Assembly (NCBI RefSeq): GCF_016865255.1
Contig: NZ_CP033381.1
Location: 1,240,001-1,304,000, forward strand
Direction: 5' to 3'
Length of the DNA stretch: 64,000 nt
Source: Methylomonas sp. LW13
GTDB taxonomy: Bacteria > Pseudomonadota > Gammaproteobacteria > Methylococcales > Methylomonadaceae
The notes under the pieces were generated by a model. The model was given only the letters and a program-made list of their open reading frames with translations. It did no database searches and was not told the origin of the DNA. The position numbers were made by a program, and so were the translations under genes. Below are positions 7,704 to 16,212 of this stretch, in pieces. Positions within the stretch are counted from its first letter, which is position 1. The number at the start of each line of letters is the position of its first letter.

Positions 7704-8885
7704 TCAGTAGCGGTATTCCAAAACACTGTGGGTGTCGACGCCGGCATTGTTCAAATAATAGTAGCCGTCGCCGTGGCTGACAATGCGTTGGTAGGGTAGG
7801 GTGTCCATCTCGGCCAGATAAACGATGGCGTGAGTTTTAATCAGGCAATACACCACGTCGCCTTCCCGCAACGCCATGCTCTGACAGGCGCCCGGCGTAA
7901 TTTCCACCAATAAAGTCCCCCCGCAATCGACTTGCACGATCAGGCTTTCGCCGCTGGGAATGATCGCGCAGATCCGGCCTTTTAGTTGATTCTGAATGGA
8001 GATGCCATCAATGTAGGCCCGAGACAGAGCGATGTCGTTGGCGCGTATTGATACCTGGCTGTGGCTGCCGATTGCAAACTGGGGGCGTAGCGGCAATGCC
8101 AGCGGCAGACCGAAACTGTCCGCCATACTGCAACCCGCCTGGACATCGTGACTGCGAATACTGATCGGCAAGATGTTGTCGATCTGGCGAATACCAAGGT
8201 AACGCAAGATACCTTGTTGTTTGGCCACTTCGCGCAAGGAGCCGCTGCGCAGCACCTGACCATGTTCCAGCACGATCAACTGGTCGGTCAATTCCAGAAT
8301 CTCGCCCAGCGACTGGCTGGCATACAGTACCGGCAAGCCGAATTCGTCTTGCAGGCGTTTTAAAATCGGCAGCAGTTGCGAGCGGTAACCATCGCCGATG
8401 GCGGCGAAGGTTTCGTCCAACAGTAATAGTTTTGGCGATTTCAGCAGGGAACGGGCTAGCGCCACGCGCTGGCGCTCACCAACCGAGAGCCGTTCGATAG
8501 GCTGGTCCAGGTTGGCGCCCAGTTCCAGTAAGTTGATTAGATAGTCCGGTTTGAATAGCCGGCGCTGTTTTAGGGTTCGGTAATAGGCGGCGCTTAAATT
8601 GTCGCGCACGGTTTCACTGGCGTCGGCGCAATCGATTTGCAATACAGCGCCTATCGGCCGTTGTTCGCGCGGCATTACGATGCCTTTGCGGCTGTCGAAC
8701 AAAATCTTGCCGTCCAATGTGATATGCCCGCTTTGCGGCTGGATAGTGCCGGCGATCAAGCCCAGCAAGGTGCTTTTTCCGGCGCCGGATTGCCCGAACA
8801 GGCCTACGCTGATGTCGCCCACCGAACATTGCGTGCTGAGGTCGAAATGACCGCGACGCAGTTTGACATTCATTTCCAGCAGCAT
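7704..8885 (-). CDS. modC: molybdate ABC transporter ATP-binding protein
   Basis: 393 residues from the ATG at 8885, chosen because GGAGG lies 5 nt upstream; a GTG two codons earlier is the alternative. Walker A is GQSGAGKST, the ABC signature LSVGERQR, and Walker B LLLLDETFA. Residues after about 290 form a TOBE/Mop-type domain (ISIQNQLKGRICAIIPSG) that binds oxyanion and senses molybdate in ModC. The protein would power molybdate import from the cytoplasmic face. It lies downstream of a di-Mop gene and modA on the same strand. No gene for the membrane permease ModB is found next to it or elsewhere in the window, which is unusual since modB normally sits between modA and modC. Confidence 0.88.
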   Translation of the reverse strand: MLLEMNVKLRRGHFDLSTQCSVGDISVGLFGQSGAGKSTLLGLIAGTIQPQSGHITLDGKILFDSRKGIVMPREQRPIGAVLQIDCADASETVRDNLSAAYYRTLKQRRLFKPDYLINLLELGANLDQPIERLSVGERQRVALARSLLKSPKLLLLDETFAAIGDGYRSQLLPILKRLQDEFGLPVLYASQSLGEILELTDQLIVLEHGQVLRSGSLREVAKQQGILRYLGIRQIDNILPISIRSHDVQAGCSMADSFGLPLALPLRPQFAIGSHSQVSIRANDIALSRAYIDGISIQNQLKGRICAIIPSGESLIVQVDCGGTLLVEITPGACQSMALREGDVVYCLIKTHAIVYLAEMDTLPYQRIVSHGDGYYYLNNAGVDTHSVLEYRY

Positions 8886-8940
8886 GACCACCTCCGGTGG
8901 TTAAAGCCAACCCGGCTTGGTGGCCGGGTCGCACATTTTA

Positions 8941-9369
8941 TTAGCCTTGCACGCCAAGAATCACCGCGCCGGCCTTGAATATTGCCGTGGCCGTTTGGCC
9001 TTTACGCAGCCCCAGGGTTTCCACGCTATCGTTGGTGACGGTAGCCGCGATTTTGTCGCCGCCGGGCAGGGCAATATCCACTTCGGTGTTGACCGCGCCG
9101 GGCTTGACGTCAGTTATCGTGCCTTCCAGCTGGTTGCGCGCCGAAATCCGGTAACCGCCGAAATCGGTGACGACGATCACTTGCGGCGCTTTAACCAACG
9201 CGATGACTTTCTTGCCGGTTTCGATGGCCAAGTTTTCAACGGATTCTTTGGTGATCGAGGCGACGATGGTTTCACCACCTTTTAAGCCAACATGTACCTC
9301 GGCGTTGACGGCACCGATGATGACTTGATTAACGGTGCCGGAAAATTGGTTACGTGCGCTGGTTTTCAT
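8941..9369 (-). CDS. molybdenum-pterin/molybdate binding protein with two Mop domains
   Basis: 142 residues made of two Mop repeats: residues 1-70, opening TSARNQFSGTV, and 71-142, opening ISARNQLEGTI. Each repeat contains the GAVNxEV and SVExL motifs typical of Mop/ModG proteins. Such proteins assemble into small rings that bind up to several molybdate ions in the cytoplasm and act as store or buffer. A GAGGA ribosome binding site precedes the ATG. It lies between modA and modC, the position where modB would be expected. The C-terminal half of ModE across the divergent promoter is built of the same two repeats. Confidence 0.92.
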   Translation of the reverse strand: MKTSARNQFSGTVNQVIIGAVNAEVHVGLKGGETIVASITKESVENLAIETGKKVIALVKAPQVIVVTDFGGYRISARNQLEGTITDVKPGAVNTEVDIALPGGDKIAATVTNDSVETLGLRKGQTATAIFKAGAVILGVQG

Positions 9370-9425
9370 AGTAATTCCTCGTGAAGTGTGGGGGAGTCCG
9401 TTTCATAACGGTATTGCGTGGAAAA

Positions 9426-10196
9426 TTAATTGACCGCCGGTAAGGCATAGCCGTATTTCTCGATGATCGCTAATGCCGGCGGTGATTTTAGAAAAGCCAG
9501 CAAAGCCTGCGCTGCTGGATTTTCCGCGCCGGTTTTCAGCAGCACCGCATCTTGCAGAATGGGAGTATGCAGATGTTTCGGGACGGTCCAGCCGGAGCCC
9601 GAACCGATTTTGCCGTTCTCTATCACTTGCGATAAAGCCACAAAGCCCAGCTCGGCGTTGCCGGTACTGATAAATTGATGAGTTTGGGCGATGTTTTCGC
9701 CTTGCACGAATAAGGGTTGCAGTTTTTTCAATAAACCTTGGCTTTTCAGGACTTCCACTGCCGCTGCGCCGTAAGGTGCCAGTTTCGGATCAGCCAGAGC
9801 CAGATGTTTGAAGTCACCTTTGCTGAGAATTTGGCCTTGCTCGTCCACATAACTAGGGTTGCTGGACCACAGTACCAGCTTGCCGATGGCATACGTAAAG
9901 CGGGTGCCGGCCACCGCCAAACCGGATTGCTCCAGTTTCAGCGGGCTTTTGTCATCAGCCGATAGAAACACCTCAAACGGCGCGCCGTTCTCAAATTGGG
10001 CGACGAATTTGCCGGACGATCCGAAGGAAAGCTTGGCACTGTGGCCGCTGGCTTTTTCAAATGCCTCGGCGATTTCCGTCATTGGCTTGGTAAAGTTAGC
10101 CGCCACCGCGACTAAAGTCGTTTCGGCTTGCGCTATCGCGCTTAGCGCGGCCAGCGATAGGGCCAGAATAATTCGGTTTAAAGCGATAAACGACAT
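9426..10196 (-). CDS. modA: molybdate ABC transporter substrate-binding protein
   Basis: 256 residues with an N-terminal signal peptide (about 1-24, ending AQA). The mature start TTLVAVAANFTKPM matches ModA, where this loop, the SSGKF loop (about residue 58) and the APYG loop bind the tetrahedral molybdate or tungstate ion. The length is normal. AAGGAG lies upstream of the ATG. The protein would capture molybdate in the periplasm and deliver it to the permease. It is the second gene of a minus-strand run: porin, modA, di-Mop, modC. Confidence 0.95.
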   Translation of the reverse strand: MSFIALNRIILALSLAALSAIAQAETTLVAVAANFTKPMTEIAEAFEKASGHSAKLSFGSSGKFVAQFENGAPFEVFLSADDKSPLKLEQSGLAVAGTRFTYAIGKLVLWSSNPSYVDEQGQILSKGDFKHLALADPKLAPYGAAAVEVLKSQGLLKKLQPLFVQGENIAQTHQFISTGNAELGFVALSQVIENGKIGSGSGWTVPKHLHTPILQDAVLLKTGAENPAAQALLAFLKSPPALAIIEKYGYALPAVN

Positions 10197-10222
10197 GCTA
10201 TTTCTCCTTAATGATGAAGCGG

Positions 10223-11719
10223 CTAAAACCGTAATTGGCTCTGCACGTAAACGTAATCGACGTCGTCTTTAACAGTCGGTGCCGACGGTGCTTTTTTGGC
10301 AAATTCGCCCTTGAACAGATGTGCCCAGCCGGTTTCGAAATTTAGGCTGCTGTTGAAATCCCAACGGGCGGTCAATTCCAATTGTTGACCGATAAAATCA
10401 CCGCTGCGGCCGCTGCTATCTTGCAAACCGGCTGCCGTCCAACTGTCTCTGGCCGATGCCAGCCAATAGAAACGGTGACTCAGTCCAAGCTGCACATCGC
10501 TGCGCGGCGCGGCGGCGATTCTGTAACCAGGCGTGCTGATATTGCTGCGGGCGAATGCGCCATACATACCCGTCGCGCCGAACTCGAAGCGCCGTGCGCC
10601 GTACAAGGTGTCGAAGCGTTGGTCTTGATTGTCGTTTGGGTTCTCGTCACCGCTGGCATAGTCGTATTCCAACGCAAAACGCGGTGACCAAGAGGCATCG
10701 AAGGTATAGCCGACATCGGCATGTTGGTACCAGGCAGCGTGCTCCAAATCGCGGCCATTGCTGGCGGCAGTACTGGAACGGACGGTGCCTAGCTGACCGA
10801 TAGTTTCAGTTTGAAAGTCGAAATTGGCTTTTTTGGGTTTCAGGAAAAATCGTACACCGGGGGTGAAATAGCGGCGATTGCGGGTGGGGTTGCGGATGCT
10901 GTCGCCTTCGTCGAGATGATATAGATAAACTTCGCTGTTGACGCCCCAGGCCAAGTTGTACAGTTCCAAAAAGCCGCCGGAAAACCAGGTGTGGGTGTCT
11001 TCTTCGTCGAACTCGTGGACCTCGTTGAGAATATCAGCTGAAGCGGTCGGGTAGCGGTTGACCGGCATCGTTACAAAGCCGGTAAATTGCCATTGATCGT
11101 AATTCAGCAGCCGGAGTTTTACGCCGGTAAAACTGTTGATGTCGTTGCGCATCGCATTGCGGGCAATTAAGCGGCGACTGCCCAAGTTCAGCGTTTGCCG
11201 CCCCGCCACAATTTCAGCGCCGATGCCGCTGTAAAACAGGTTTTGATCTGCCCAGGCCAGATAACCTTGAATAAAGTCCGCTGCATCCGCGTGGGTGTTA
11301 TTCACGCCGGAACCACTATCGGCGCCCAAGGCGCGTGCATCGAGAAATTCCGCACCTATCCTGAATTTAGCGATGTGCGCTTGTAGCCATAGCGCAGTTT
11401 GCAAGGCGATTTGCTGATCACCACCCCGGCCGTTGGCCTTGAAGTTGCCGTCCATCGTTTCGTAACGGGTGCGTTGCTCTACAGACGCATCCAGCCATTT
11501 TGGCAGATTCAGCGAGTCGTGCAGATTCCAGACCGGCTTTTCGAATTTGTCGTTGCCCAGCAGGGCGTCCTGTATCTGACTGGAAAATGCGGCCATGGGC
11601 GGCTTGCTGTAGGTTTTATTTTCCGCCGCTTCACTTACGTCAATATAGAGGCTGTTCGTTGTGATCGCACTCATTGCCGTGAGAAAACAGACTTTGCGAT
11701 AACGGTTTTTGGGGGCCAT
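10223..11719 (-). CDS. alginate-export-like outer-membrane beta-barrel porin
   Basis: 498 residues with an N-terminal signal-like segment (about residues 8-31, ending SEA). The body has alternating aromatic beta strands, such as RFAFRIGAEF-like strands, and ends in the strand VDYVYVQSQLRF with a terminal Phe, the outer-membrane barrel insertion signal. Overall pattern matches the Alginate_exp family (PF13372), barrels that carry anions or polysaccharides. Here it is the first gene of the molybdate operon and directly under the ModE box, so a role in taking molybdate or another oxyanion across the outer membrane is a reasonable inference, not a known function. Confidence 0.78.
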   Translation of the reverse strand: MAPKNRYRKVCFLTAMSAITTNSLYIDVSEAAENKTYSKPPMAAFSSQIQDALLGNDKFEKPVWNLHDSLNLPKWLDASVEQRTRYETMDGNFKANGRGGDQQIALQTALWLQAHIAKFRIGAEFLDARALGADSGSGVNNTHADAADFIQGYLAWADQNLFYSGIGAEIVAGRQTLNLGSRRLIARNAMRNDINSFTGVKLRLLNYDQWQFTGFVTMPVNRYPTASADILNEVHEFDEEDTHTWFSGGFLELYNLAWGVNSEVYLYHLDEGDSIRNPTRNRRYFTPGVRFFLKPKKANFDFQTETIGQLGTVRSSTAASNGRDLEHAAWYQHADVGYTFDASWSPRFALEYDYASGDENPNDNQDQRFDTLYGARRFEFGATGMYGAFARSNISTPGYRIAAAPRSDVQLGLSHRFYWLASARDSWTAAGLQDSSGRSGDFIGQQLELTARWDFNSSLNFETGWAHLFKGEFAKKAPSAPTVKDDVDYVYVQSQLRF

Positions 11720-11829
11720 GGTTTACCTATTAAGCGGGTTAAATGCCTTGGGTTTATGATAATGTCCTGGCTTTTGTATGACTTTGCTATGGTGTTCATC
11801 ACGGCCAAGGAATGTTGGCAGTCTACTTT

Positions 11830-11855
11830 TCGTTATGTACAAAAGTAAATAACGA
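11830..11855. promoter_or_regulatory. ModE box in the porin-modA / modE divergent promoter
   Basis: TCGTTAT-N12-ATAACGA is an inverted repeat that matches the E. coli ModE operator, whose half sites CGTTAT and ATAACG are also 12 bp apart. It lies about 110 bp before the porin start codon and 83 bp before modE. Molybdate-loaded ModE would be expected to repress the porin-modA-mop-modC operon and perhaps its own gene. Confidence 0.88.
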
Positions 11856-11937
11856 AAAACAAAAATAACTTATTTCAATGTGGGAAATAGTGTTTGTTGC
11901 CAATCCGTTTTGTTCAAATCAGATAAATAATTGAATA

Positions 11938-12777
11938 ATGTCTACACCAGAGAAAAATCCAAAGGCGCTAGAACTCCCTTGGCTTGAAGGTGAATTGCGT
12001 CTAGCCGGCATTTTGGATCGGCGCATGATCAGCTTGCTACGGGCAATAGAGCAAAGCGGATCTATCAATCAAGCCGCCAAGCAGGCTGGATTAAGCTACA
12101 AAGGTGCGTGGCAGATGATAGAGCGTGCAAATAATCTGGCTCCGAAGGTTTTAGTAGCCACCGCGACGGGCGGCAGCAAGGGAGGCGGTACCAAGCTAAC
12201 GGCGGCGGGTTTGTCCTTGCTCAAGCTATTTGCCCGCCTAGAGGATCAGCATCGCGCCCTTTTGCAGCAGCTCAATCAAAGCTTGATCGACGATCCGGAT
12301 GTAATGCTTTTGTTGAAACGTCAGGTGATTAAAACCAGTGCCGGAAACCAGCTGTTCGGAACGATTGCCAAGATCAATTCTGGCGCAGTAAACGTCGAAG
12401 TATTTGTGTCATTGAAGGGGGGAGAGCAAGTTGTTGCCAGTGTGCCGTTGGCAACATGTGTAAATTTGCAATTGAAGGTAGGCGGCGACGCCGTGTTATT
12501 GGTCAATGCGCCGGATATTTTGGTGTTGGGTGATGATGATCTTGGGTTTCATGGATTGTCGGCGCGGAATCGTCTGGCTGGTCGTGTGATTCGCATCCAT
12601 TTTGATGGTGTGGATTCTGAAGTGATTATCCAATTACCCAGTGGCGAAACCATTGCCGCTACTATCACCCAGATTAGCGCTGAGGCTCTTACACTCAAAC
12701 CTGGCGCCAATGCGACAGCCGTGTTTAAGAGTAATGCCGTGATCTTGGCTGCATTGGTGCCTACCGGCGACTGTTAG
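11938..12777 (+). CDS. modE: molybdate-responsive transcription regulator ModE
   Basis: 279 residues. Residues about 15-125 are the ModE N-terminal winged helix domain, with the helix-turn-helix GSINQAAKQAGLSYKGAW and the glycine-rich wing GGSKGGGTKLT. Residues about 130-275 are two Mop domains (TSAGNQLFGTI and LSARNRLAGRV) that bind molybdate and trigger DNA binding. The protein works as a dimer. It is divergent from the molybdate operon and separated from it by a good ModE box. The Mop repeats closely resemble those of the separate di-Mop protein, suggesting domain duplication within this locus. Confidence 0.95.
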   Translation: MSTPEKNPKALELPWLEGELRLAGILDRRMISLLRAIEQSGSINQAAKQAGLSYKGAWQMIERANNLAPKVLVATATGGSKGGGTKLTAAGLSLLKLFARLEDQHRALLQQLNQSLIDDPDVMLLLKRQVIKTSAGNQLFGTIAKINSGAVNVEVFVSLKGGEQVVASVPLATCVNLQLKVGGDAVLLVNAPDILVLGDDDLGFHGLSARNRLAGRVIRIHFDGVDSEVIIQLPSGETIAATITQISAEALTLKPGANATAVFKSNAVILAALVPTGDC

Positions 12778-13031
12778 CTAGGCCGATAAAGATATTCGTT
12801 ATAAATCCTACAAATCTTAAATAATCATCATTCGATAATTGTCGCGTTTGCGACATTGTCGGGTCGCTTCGCCGCCAAACTGCCGGTTTCCGCGAATGAT
12901 TCCCATCAGAAAACCAAGCAAAAACCGTCTCAACCATGGGTTTGGTGTGGTTTTAATCGTCCTGGCAAGTGTTTTGCTTGCATGCTGTTAACGACTTTTT
13001 ATTCATTACCTTTCATTGGGGATTTAAGCAG

Positions 13032-13607
13032 ATGCTACTTGAAAAATACGACAGCCAAGGGCTTTTATGGATCACAACCTTAGTTGGCAAAACCAGCAAA
13101 GCCGGCATTTCGGCGTTTCGCGGCGACTTGGTGTTGGTCGAAGGCGAGTTGCGTGAAGGGTCGACGAATATTCGGGACCGGAAAACCCCGGAGCTGGTGA
13201 TCAATCAATCAGCGATATTAGCCGACAGCGACAAAATTCTGTTTGTCAACGGCCTGTTTTTCCAGTTGGAGGATCTGCCGGTATTCGTTGAAAAATATAA
13301 GGATGCCTTGACTCCTGAAACCGTCACGCTGTTTTACGTGCAAAACATCGCCAAACCAACGCAAATCGTTTTAGACGGCGTTGTCTTCAATTTATTGCCG
13401 CATCAGGAAGGCATGGTTTGGAATTTGATGCTGGAAGAGCTTTATATCGAAAAAGCCGATCTGAAAGGCCAGTCCGGCGAAGACAAGGTCATCACTGCAT
13501 ATGAGGCAGCCAAGGGCTATAAAATCAAAGCCGAGCCGATCAGTTTGGAGACAGCTTTATCGCAAACTATTGAGGTTAAGAAAGATTTAGCCGTTGGGCC
13601 GGTTTAA
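13032..13607 (+). CDS. unknown protein upstream of rhodanese and NafY-like genes
   Basis: 191 residues from the ATG at 13032; the frame extends further upstream but that part is not protein-like and the chosen start fits the spacing to a GGGGA. No signal peptide or membrane segment is seen. The sequence is an acidic mixed alpha/beta protein with LLWITTLVGKTSKAGISAF at the start and a central NGLFFQLEDLPVF segment; no catalytic motif was recognised. It is followed after 35 bp by a rhodanese and then the NafY-like gene, all on the plus strand, which suggests one operon working on nitrogenase cofactor or sulfur handling. Function is unknown. Confidence 0.8.
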   Translation: MLLEKYDSQGLLWITTLVGKTSKAGISAFRGDLVLVEGELREGSTNIRDRKTPELVINQSAILADSDKILFVNGLFFQLEDLPVFVEKYKDALTPETVTLFYVQNIAKPTQIVLDGVVFNLLPHQEGMVWNLMLEELYIEKADLKGQSGEDKVITAYEAAKGYKIKAEPISLETALSQTIEVKKDLAVGPV

Positions 13608-13642
13608 GTTGGGTTCCGCGGACCTTTTTTGGGGAATGCGCC

Positions 13643-13951
13643 ATGAAAAATTTTAAAACTATTTCCGCTGTCGATTCCGAAAAGCTGATCGCTGAACAGC
13701 AACCGATGATATTGGATTGCCGCGATCTCAAGGATTATCGGGCCGGGCATATCGACAATGCCATGCATGTCCACGAGCAATTGCGCGATTCGCTGTTAAA
13801 AAAAGCCGACAAGGCCAAACCTTTGCTGATTTATTGCTATTACGGCCATGCCAGCGAGCATTTGGCGGAAATGTTCGGCGATTTTGGTTTTCAACAGGTC
13901 TACAGCATGGCCGGCGGCTATGCCGACTGGAAAGAACAGCACAAACTTTAA
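13643..13951 (+). CDS. rhodanese-domain sulfurtransferase
   Basis: 102 residues, a single rhodanese domain of GlpE size. The active-site loop is IYCYYGHAS with Cys65 as the likely persulfide cysteine, and the domain contains the usual LDCRD, YRAGHIDNA and GGYADW motifs. It would transfer sulfane sulfur in the cytoplasm. Rhodaneses such as RhdN occur in nif gene clusters of Azotobacter, and here the gene sits 10 bp before a NafY-like gene, so supply of sulfur to nitrogenase cofactor assembly is a plausible role by context only. Confidence 0.92.
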   Translation: MKNFKTISAVDSEKLIAEQQPMILDCRDLKDYRAGHIDNAMHVHEQLRDSLLKKADKAKPLLIYCYYGHASEHLAEMFGDFGFQQVYSMAGGYADWKEQHKL

Positions 13952-13961
13952 GGGTGACGCT

Positions 13962-14669
13962 ATGGAACAATTATCACGAGATCTGGCTTTGCGTATTGCA
14001 CTGGCTTCGCGGATTTTGCCGGGAGTAGATGTACCGAAGTTGATCGGTGTGTTGCACGAAAAAGTCGGCTCGCCGTTGGATGACGAAAAACTGAAATCGA
14101 TTACCGTTACCAATCTGAAGACCGGCATCGGAAGTCTGGATGGCGAGGAAGACGGCGAAGATATTGGCATCGGTCTGGAAAACATCAAGCTAGCGGTTCG
14201 GTATTTGTGGGGCGAGGAAGACGAAGACGAGGGGCTGCCGGAAATCATGCCTTATAAAGAGGGTGATATTCCGGAATCGATTCGGGTGGCGATTGCCTCC
14301 AATAGCGGGCAGCTATTGAACGGTCATTTTGGTTCCTGTATTCGGTTTTTGGTCTACCAATTGTCCCGATCTGATATGCGCTTGATCGATATTCGCTCGA
14401 CAGTGGAAGCCGACAGCGCCGACGACAGAAATCTGTTCCGGGCCAATATGATCAAGGATTGCCACGTATTGTTTGTGCAATCCATTGGTGGGCCGGCGGC
14501 GGCCAAGGTGATCCGTGCCGATATTTATCCGATCAAGGAACCCGATGTGATCGATGCGGTGGAGAAACTCACCGAGTTTCAGAAAGTGTTTGACGCTGCG
14601 CCGCCTTGGATGGCGAAGGCTCTCGGTAAAAGTGCCGAGGAGCGGAAGCGTTTCGCGCATCAGGAATAA
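13962..14669 (+). CDS. nafY: NafY/NifX-like nitrogenase cofactor-binding protein
   Basis: 235 residues from the ATG at 13962 with AAGGGTG upstream. Residues 1-90 form a helical N-terminal domain that resembles the apo-dinitrogenase-binding domain of NafY. Residues about 107-215 are the NifX/NifB-C-type cofactor domain with VAIASNSG and the NGHFGSC motif; His122 lies where NafY has the histidine needed for FeMo-cofactor binding. A highly acidic linker (EEDGED, EEDEDE) joins the domains. NafY stabilises apo-NifDK and hands over FeMo-co. No nif structural gene is in the window, so the nitrogenase link rests on the family. The position beside molybdate uptake genes is consistent. Confidence 0.85.
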   Translation: MEQLSRDLALRIALASRILPGVDVPKLIGVLHEKVGSPLDDEKLKSITVTNLKTGIGSLDGEEDGEDIGIGLENIKLAVRYLWGEEDEDEGLPEIMPYKEGDIPESIRVAIASNSGQLLNGHFGSCIRFLVYQLSRSDMRLIDIRSTVEADSADDRNLFRANMIKDCHVLFVQSIGGPAAAKVIRADIYPIKEPDVIDAVEKLTEFQKVFDAAPPWMAKALGKSAEERKRFAHQE

Positions 14670-14691
14670 GAGGCTCTGAAATTGTGCGTCT

Positions 14692-14719
14692 TACCCTCTC
14701 CGTCGAGAGGGTAGGTTTT
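14692..14719 (+). terminator. rho-independent terminator after the NafY-like gene
   Basis: Perfect 9-bp stem TACCCTCTC/GAGAGGGTA with a CGTC loop, then GGTTTTTG. The T run lies on the plus-strand side, so it ends the rhodanese-nafY transcript. Confidence 0.8.
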
Positions 14720-14761
14720 TGTTCCGCTTAGCTTTGGCCGTAATAATTCAATCGCGGATCG

Positions 14762-15409
14762 TTATTGCTTTTCCATCGTTTTGATAAACGCATCTGCCTC
14801 GTTAATCGACTTTTCCATTTCCACTACCAAAGCCGATACATCCGATTTAACCGAGTCCAGCTGACCTTTTAGCGAAGCAATGGCCTGGGCATTCAGATTG
14901 TGTTTCAGATACAGCACCTGATCGCGAAATACGCTGAGTACCGGCTCGATTTTGGTTTCGGCTTTGCGCATTGCCGCTAGCAGTTGTTGATAGTGCGCTT
15001 TGGTGGCCGTCAACTTTTGCTGGCTGTTCCGTCTTAGTGAAGCATTGCTGTATTGGGTTAGTTCGGTTTCCCATTCGCTGAATAGTGCGTTGGAGACGTC
15101 CTCTATATCTGCGATGCGCTTGTTCACTTCCGCCGCTTTCTTGACGCTGGCCTCATATTCACCGTTCAGCTTGTTGTAGGTGGCTTCCAAATCGCCGCCT
15201 TTGAAATTGGTCATCACGGTGAATTGTTCGAGCGCCGACTTAAATTGTTGCTTGGTTTCCTCTTGAGTATCCCGGGCTTTTTCCACGCGATGTACCATCA
15301 CTTCGCGTTTGGGTATGCCGATTTTCTCCAGGCCGCTGTAATAGGCGCTGGAACAGGCGGCTAAGCCAAACATCAACAAAAACAAACTAAATCGTGAACT
15401 GAATTTCAT
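14762..15409 (-). CDS. DUF2959 family lipoprotein
   Basis: 215 residues from the ATG at 15409, chosen because GGAG lies 7 nt upstream; an in-frame start nine codons earlier is less likely. The signal peptide ends in a lipobox LAAC followed by SSAYYSGLEKIGIPKRE, the conserved opening of DUF2959. The rest is almost entirely helical with heptad-like spacing (coiled coil), suggesting an elongated periplasmic or outer-membrane-anchored protein. The family is widespread in gammaproteobacteria and has no established function. The gene is monocistronic and converges on nafY. Confidence 0.9.
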   Translation of the reverse strand: MKFSSRFSLFLLMFGLAACSSAYYSGLEKIGIPKREVMVHRVEKARDTQEETKQQFKSALEQFTVMTNFKGGDLEATYNKLNGEYEASVKKAAEVNKRIADIEDVSNALFSEWETELTQYSNASLRRNSQQKLTATKAHYQQLLAAMRKAETKIEPVLSVFRDQVLYLKHNLNAQAIASLKGQLDSVKSDVSALVVEMEKSINEADAFIKTMEKQ

Positions 15410-15782
15410 AAAAGCTCCGTGGGTTGGTGGATGCATTATAAGCCCGTGTTTGTGTACTTCAACTTCGGGTGCTTACCGGGTTCTGATGCAGCTAGACTGA
15501 GTGTGGACGTTCGATTGTGAATATATTCACATATTTGACTTGGTGTTTTAAAACGCAATAAACATCAATAAGCAAACTCCAGATTTAATCAGGGTTACAG
15601 TAGATCTGGATATTGTTGAAAGTAAAATAATGCGATAGCTATTCAAAATTTATCGATTGCCGGTGGCGGATGATTCGATTTTAGGTTTTACTTAAGCCAC
15701 GTTTTCGAACAGGGTATTAAAGATTTGGGATGATTTAAAAAACTATTAAATTGTTAATTATTTTTTATATTAGGTGGCGCAA
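15410..15782. other. intergenic region, AT-rich
   Basis: About 370 bp between the divergent DUF2959 gene and the 53-residue membrane protein. AT-content rises strongly towards 15780. No gene, tRNA or recognised RNA element was found; it presumably carries the two divergent promoters. Confidence 0.5.
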
Positions 15783-15944
15783 ATGAACGAATTAAAAAAA
15801 GATGTATTTATCGGTTCTGTATCATTTTTAGGTATAGTCGCTTTTGTTTCCGGGCAATTTATATTGTCAACAATGATGTTTGGGGTGGCGGCATTATGGA
15901 GTACGATTCTATTAAATAATCGTGTGCAAGCAGTTAAGAATTGA
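15783..15944 (+). CDS. 53-residue two-segment membrane protein
   Basis: A short frame with AGGTGG 7 nt before the ATG. The product opens MNELKKDVFIG and has two hydrophobic segments, about residues 9-27 and 29-46, separated by SGQ, with a basic C-terminal end (NNRVQAVKN). It is followed by its own strong terminator, which together with the ribosome binding site supports a real gene. No family was recognised. The AT-rich composition differs from neighbours. An IS element has landed directly behind its terminator. Confidence 0.65.
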   Translation: MNELKKDVFIGSVSFLGIVAFVSGQFILSTMMFGVAALWSTILLNNRVQAVKN

Positions 15945-16005
15945 AAGTTTTTCACTATAGTCAGAGACTTGCAAGCGATATTTTTCATTATTCGCTTGTG
16001 TTCAT

Positions 16006-16041
16006 ACTCCCGTAGTCTCATGGGTCTACGGGAGTTTTTTT
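16006..16041 (+). terminator. rho-independent terminator of the 53-residue membrane protein gene
   Basis: Ten-base stem ACTCCCGTAG/CTACGGGAGT with a ten-base loop and a T run of eight. A second inverted repeat, CAAGCGA (15972) and TCGCTTG (15992), lies just upstream. Confidence 0.85.
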
Positions 16042-16048
16042 TGCCTAG

Positions 16049-16064
16049 CAGGCTGGTGAAAAAC
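16049..16064 (+). repeat. left terminal inverted repeat of the IS element
   Basis: CAGGCTGGTGAAAAAC, identical for 16 bases to the inverted right end; similarity weakens after that. The CTAG target duplicate is directly outside. Confidence 0.92.
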
Positions 16065-16212
16065 CCGCTGATATTTCCCCTTACCCACGGTTTCGGTGAT
16101 TTTTTCGAGTTGAAATCGGCCCTGACATCGAGTTTCAACCGTTTTGCCCCTGTTTGAAGGGCTTTTGATTCGCCTGAAGCCGTCTTTGGACGGTTTTCAG
16201 GCGCACTTCACC

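Noticed and set aside
12795-12830. Possible second ModE box after modE (TTCGTTATAAA)
   Set aside because: Only one half site; the expected ATAACG at 12 bp spacing is missing.
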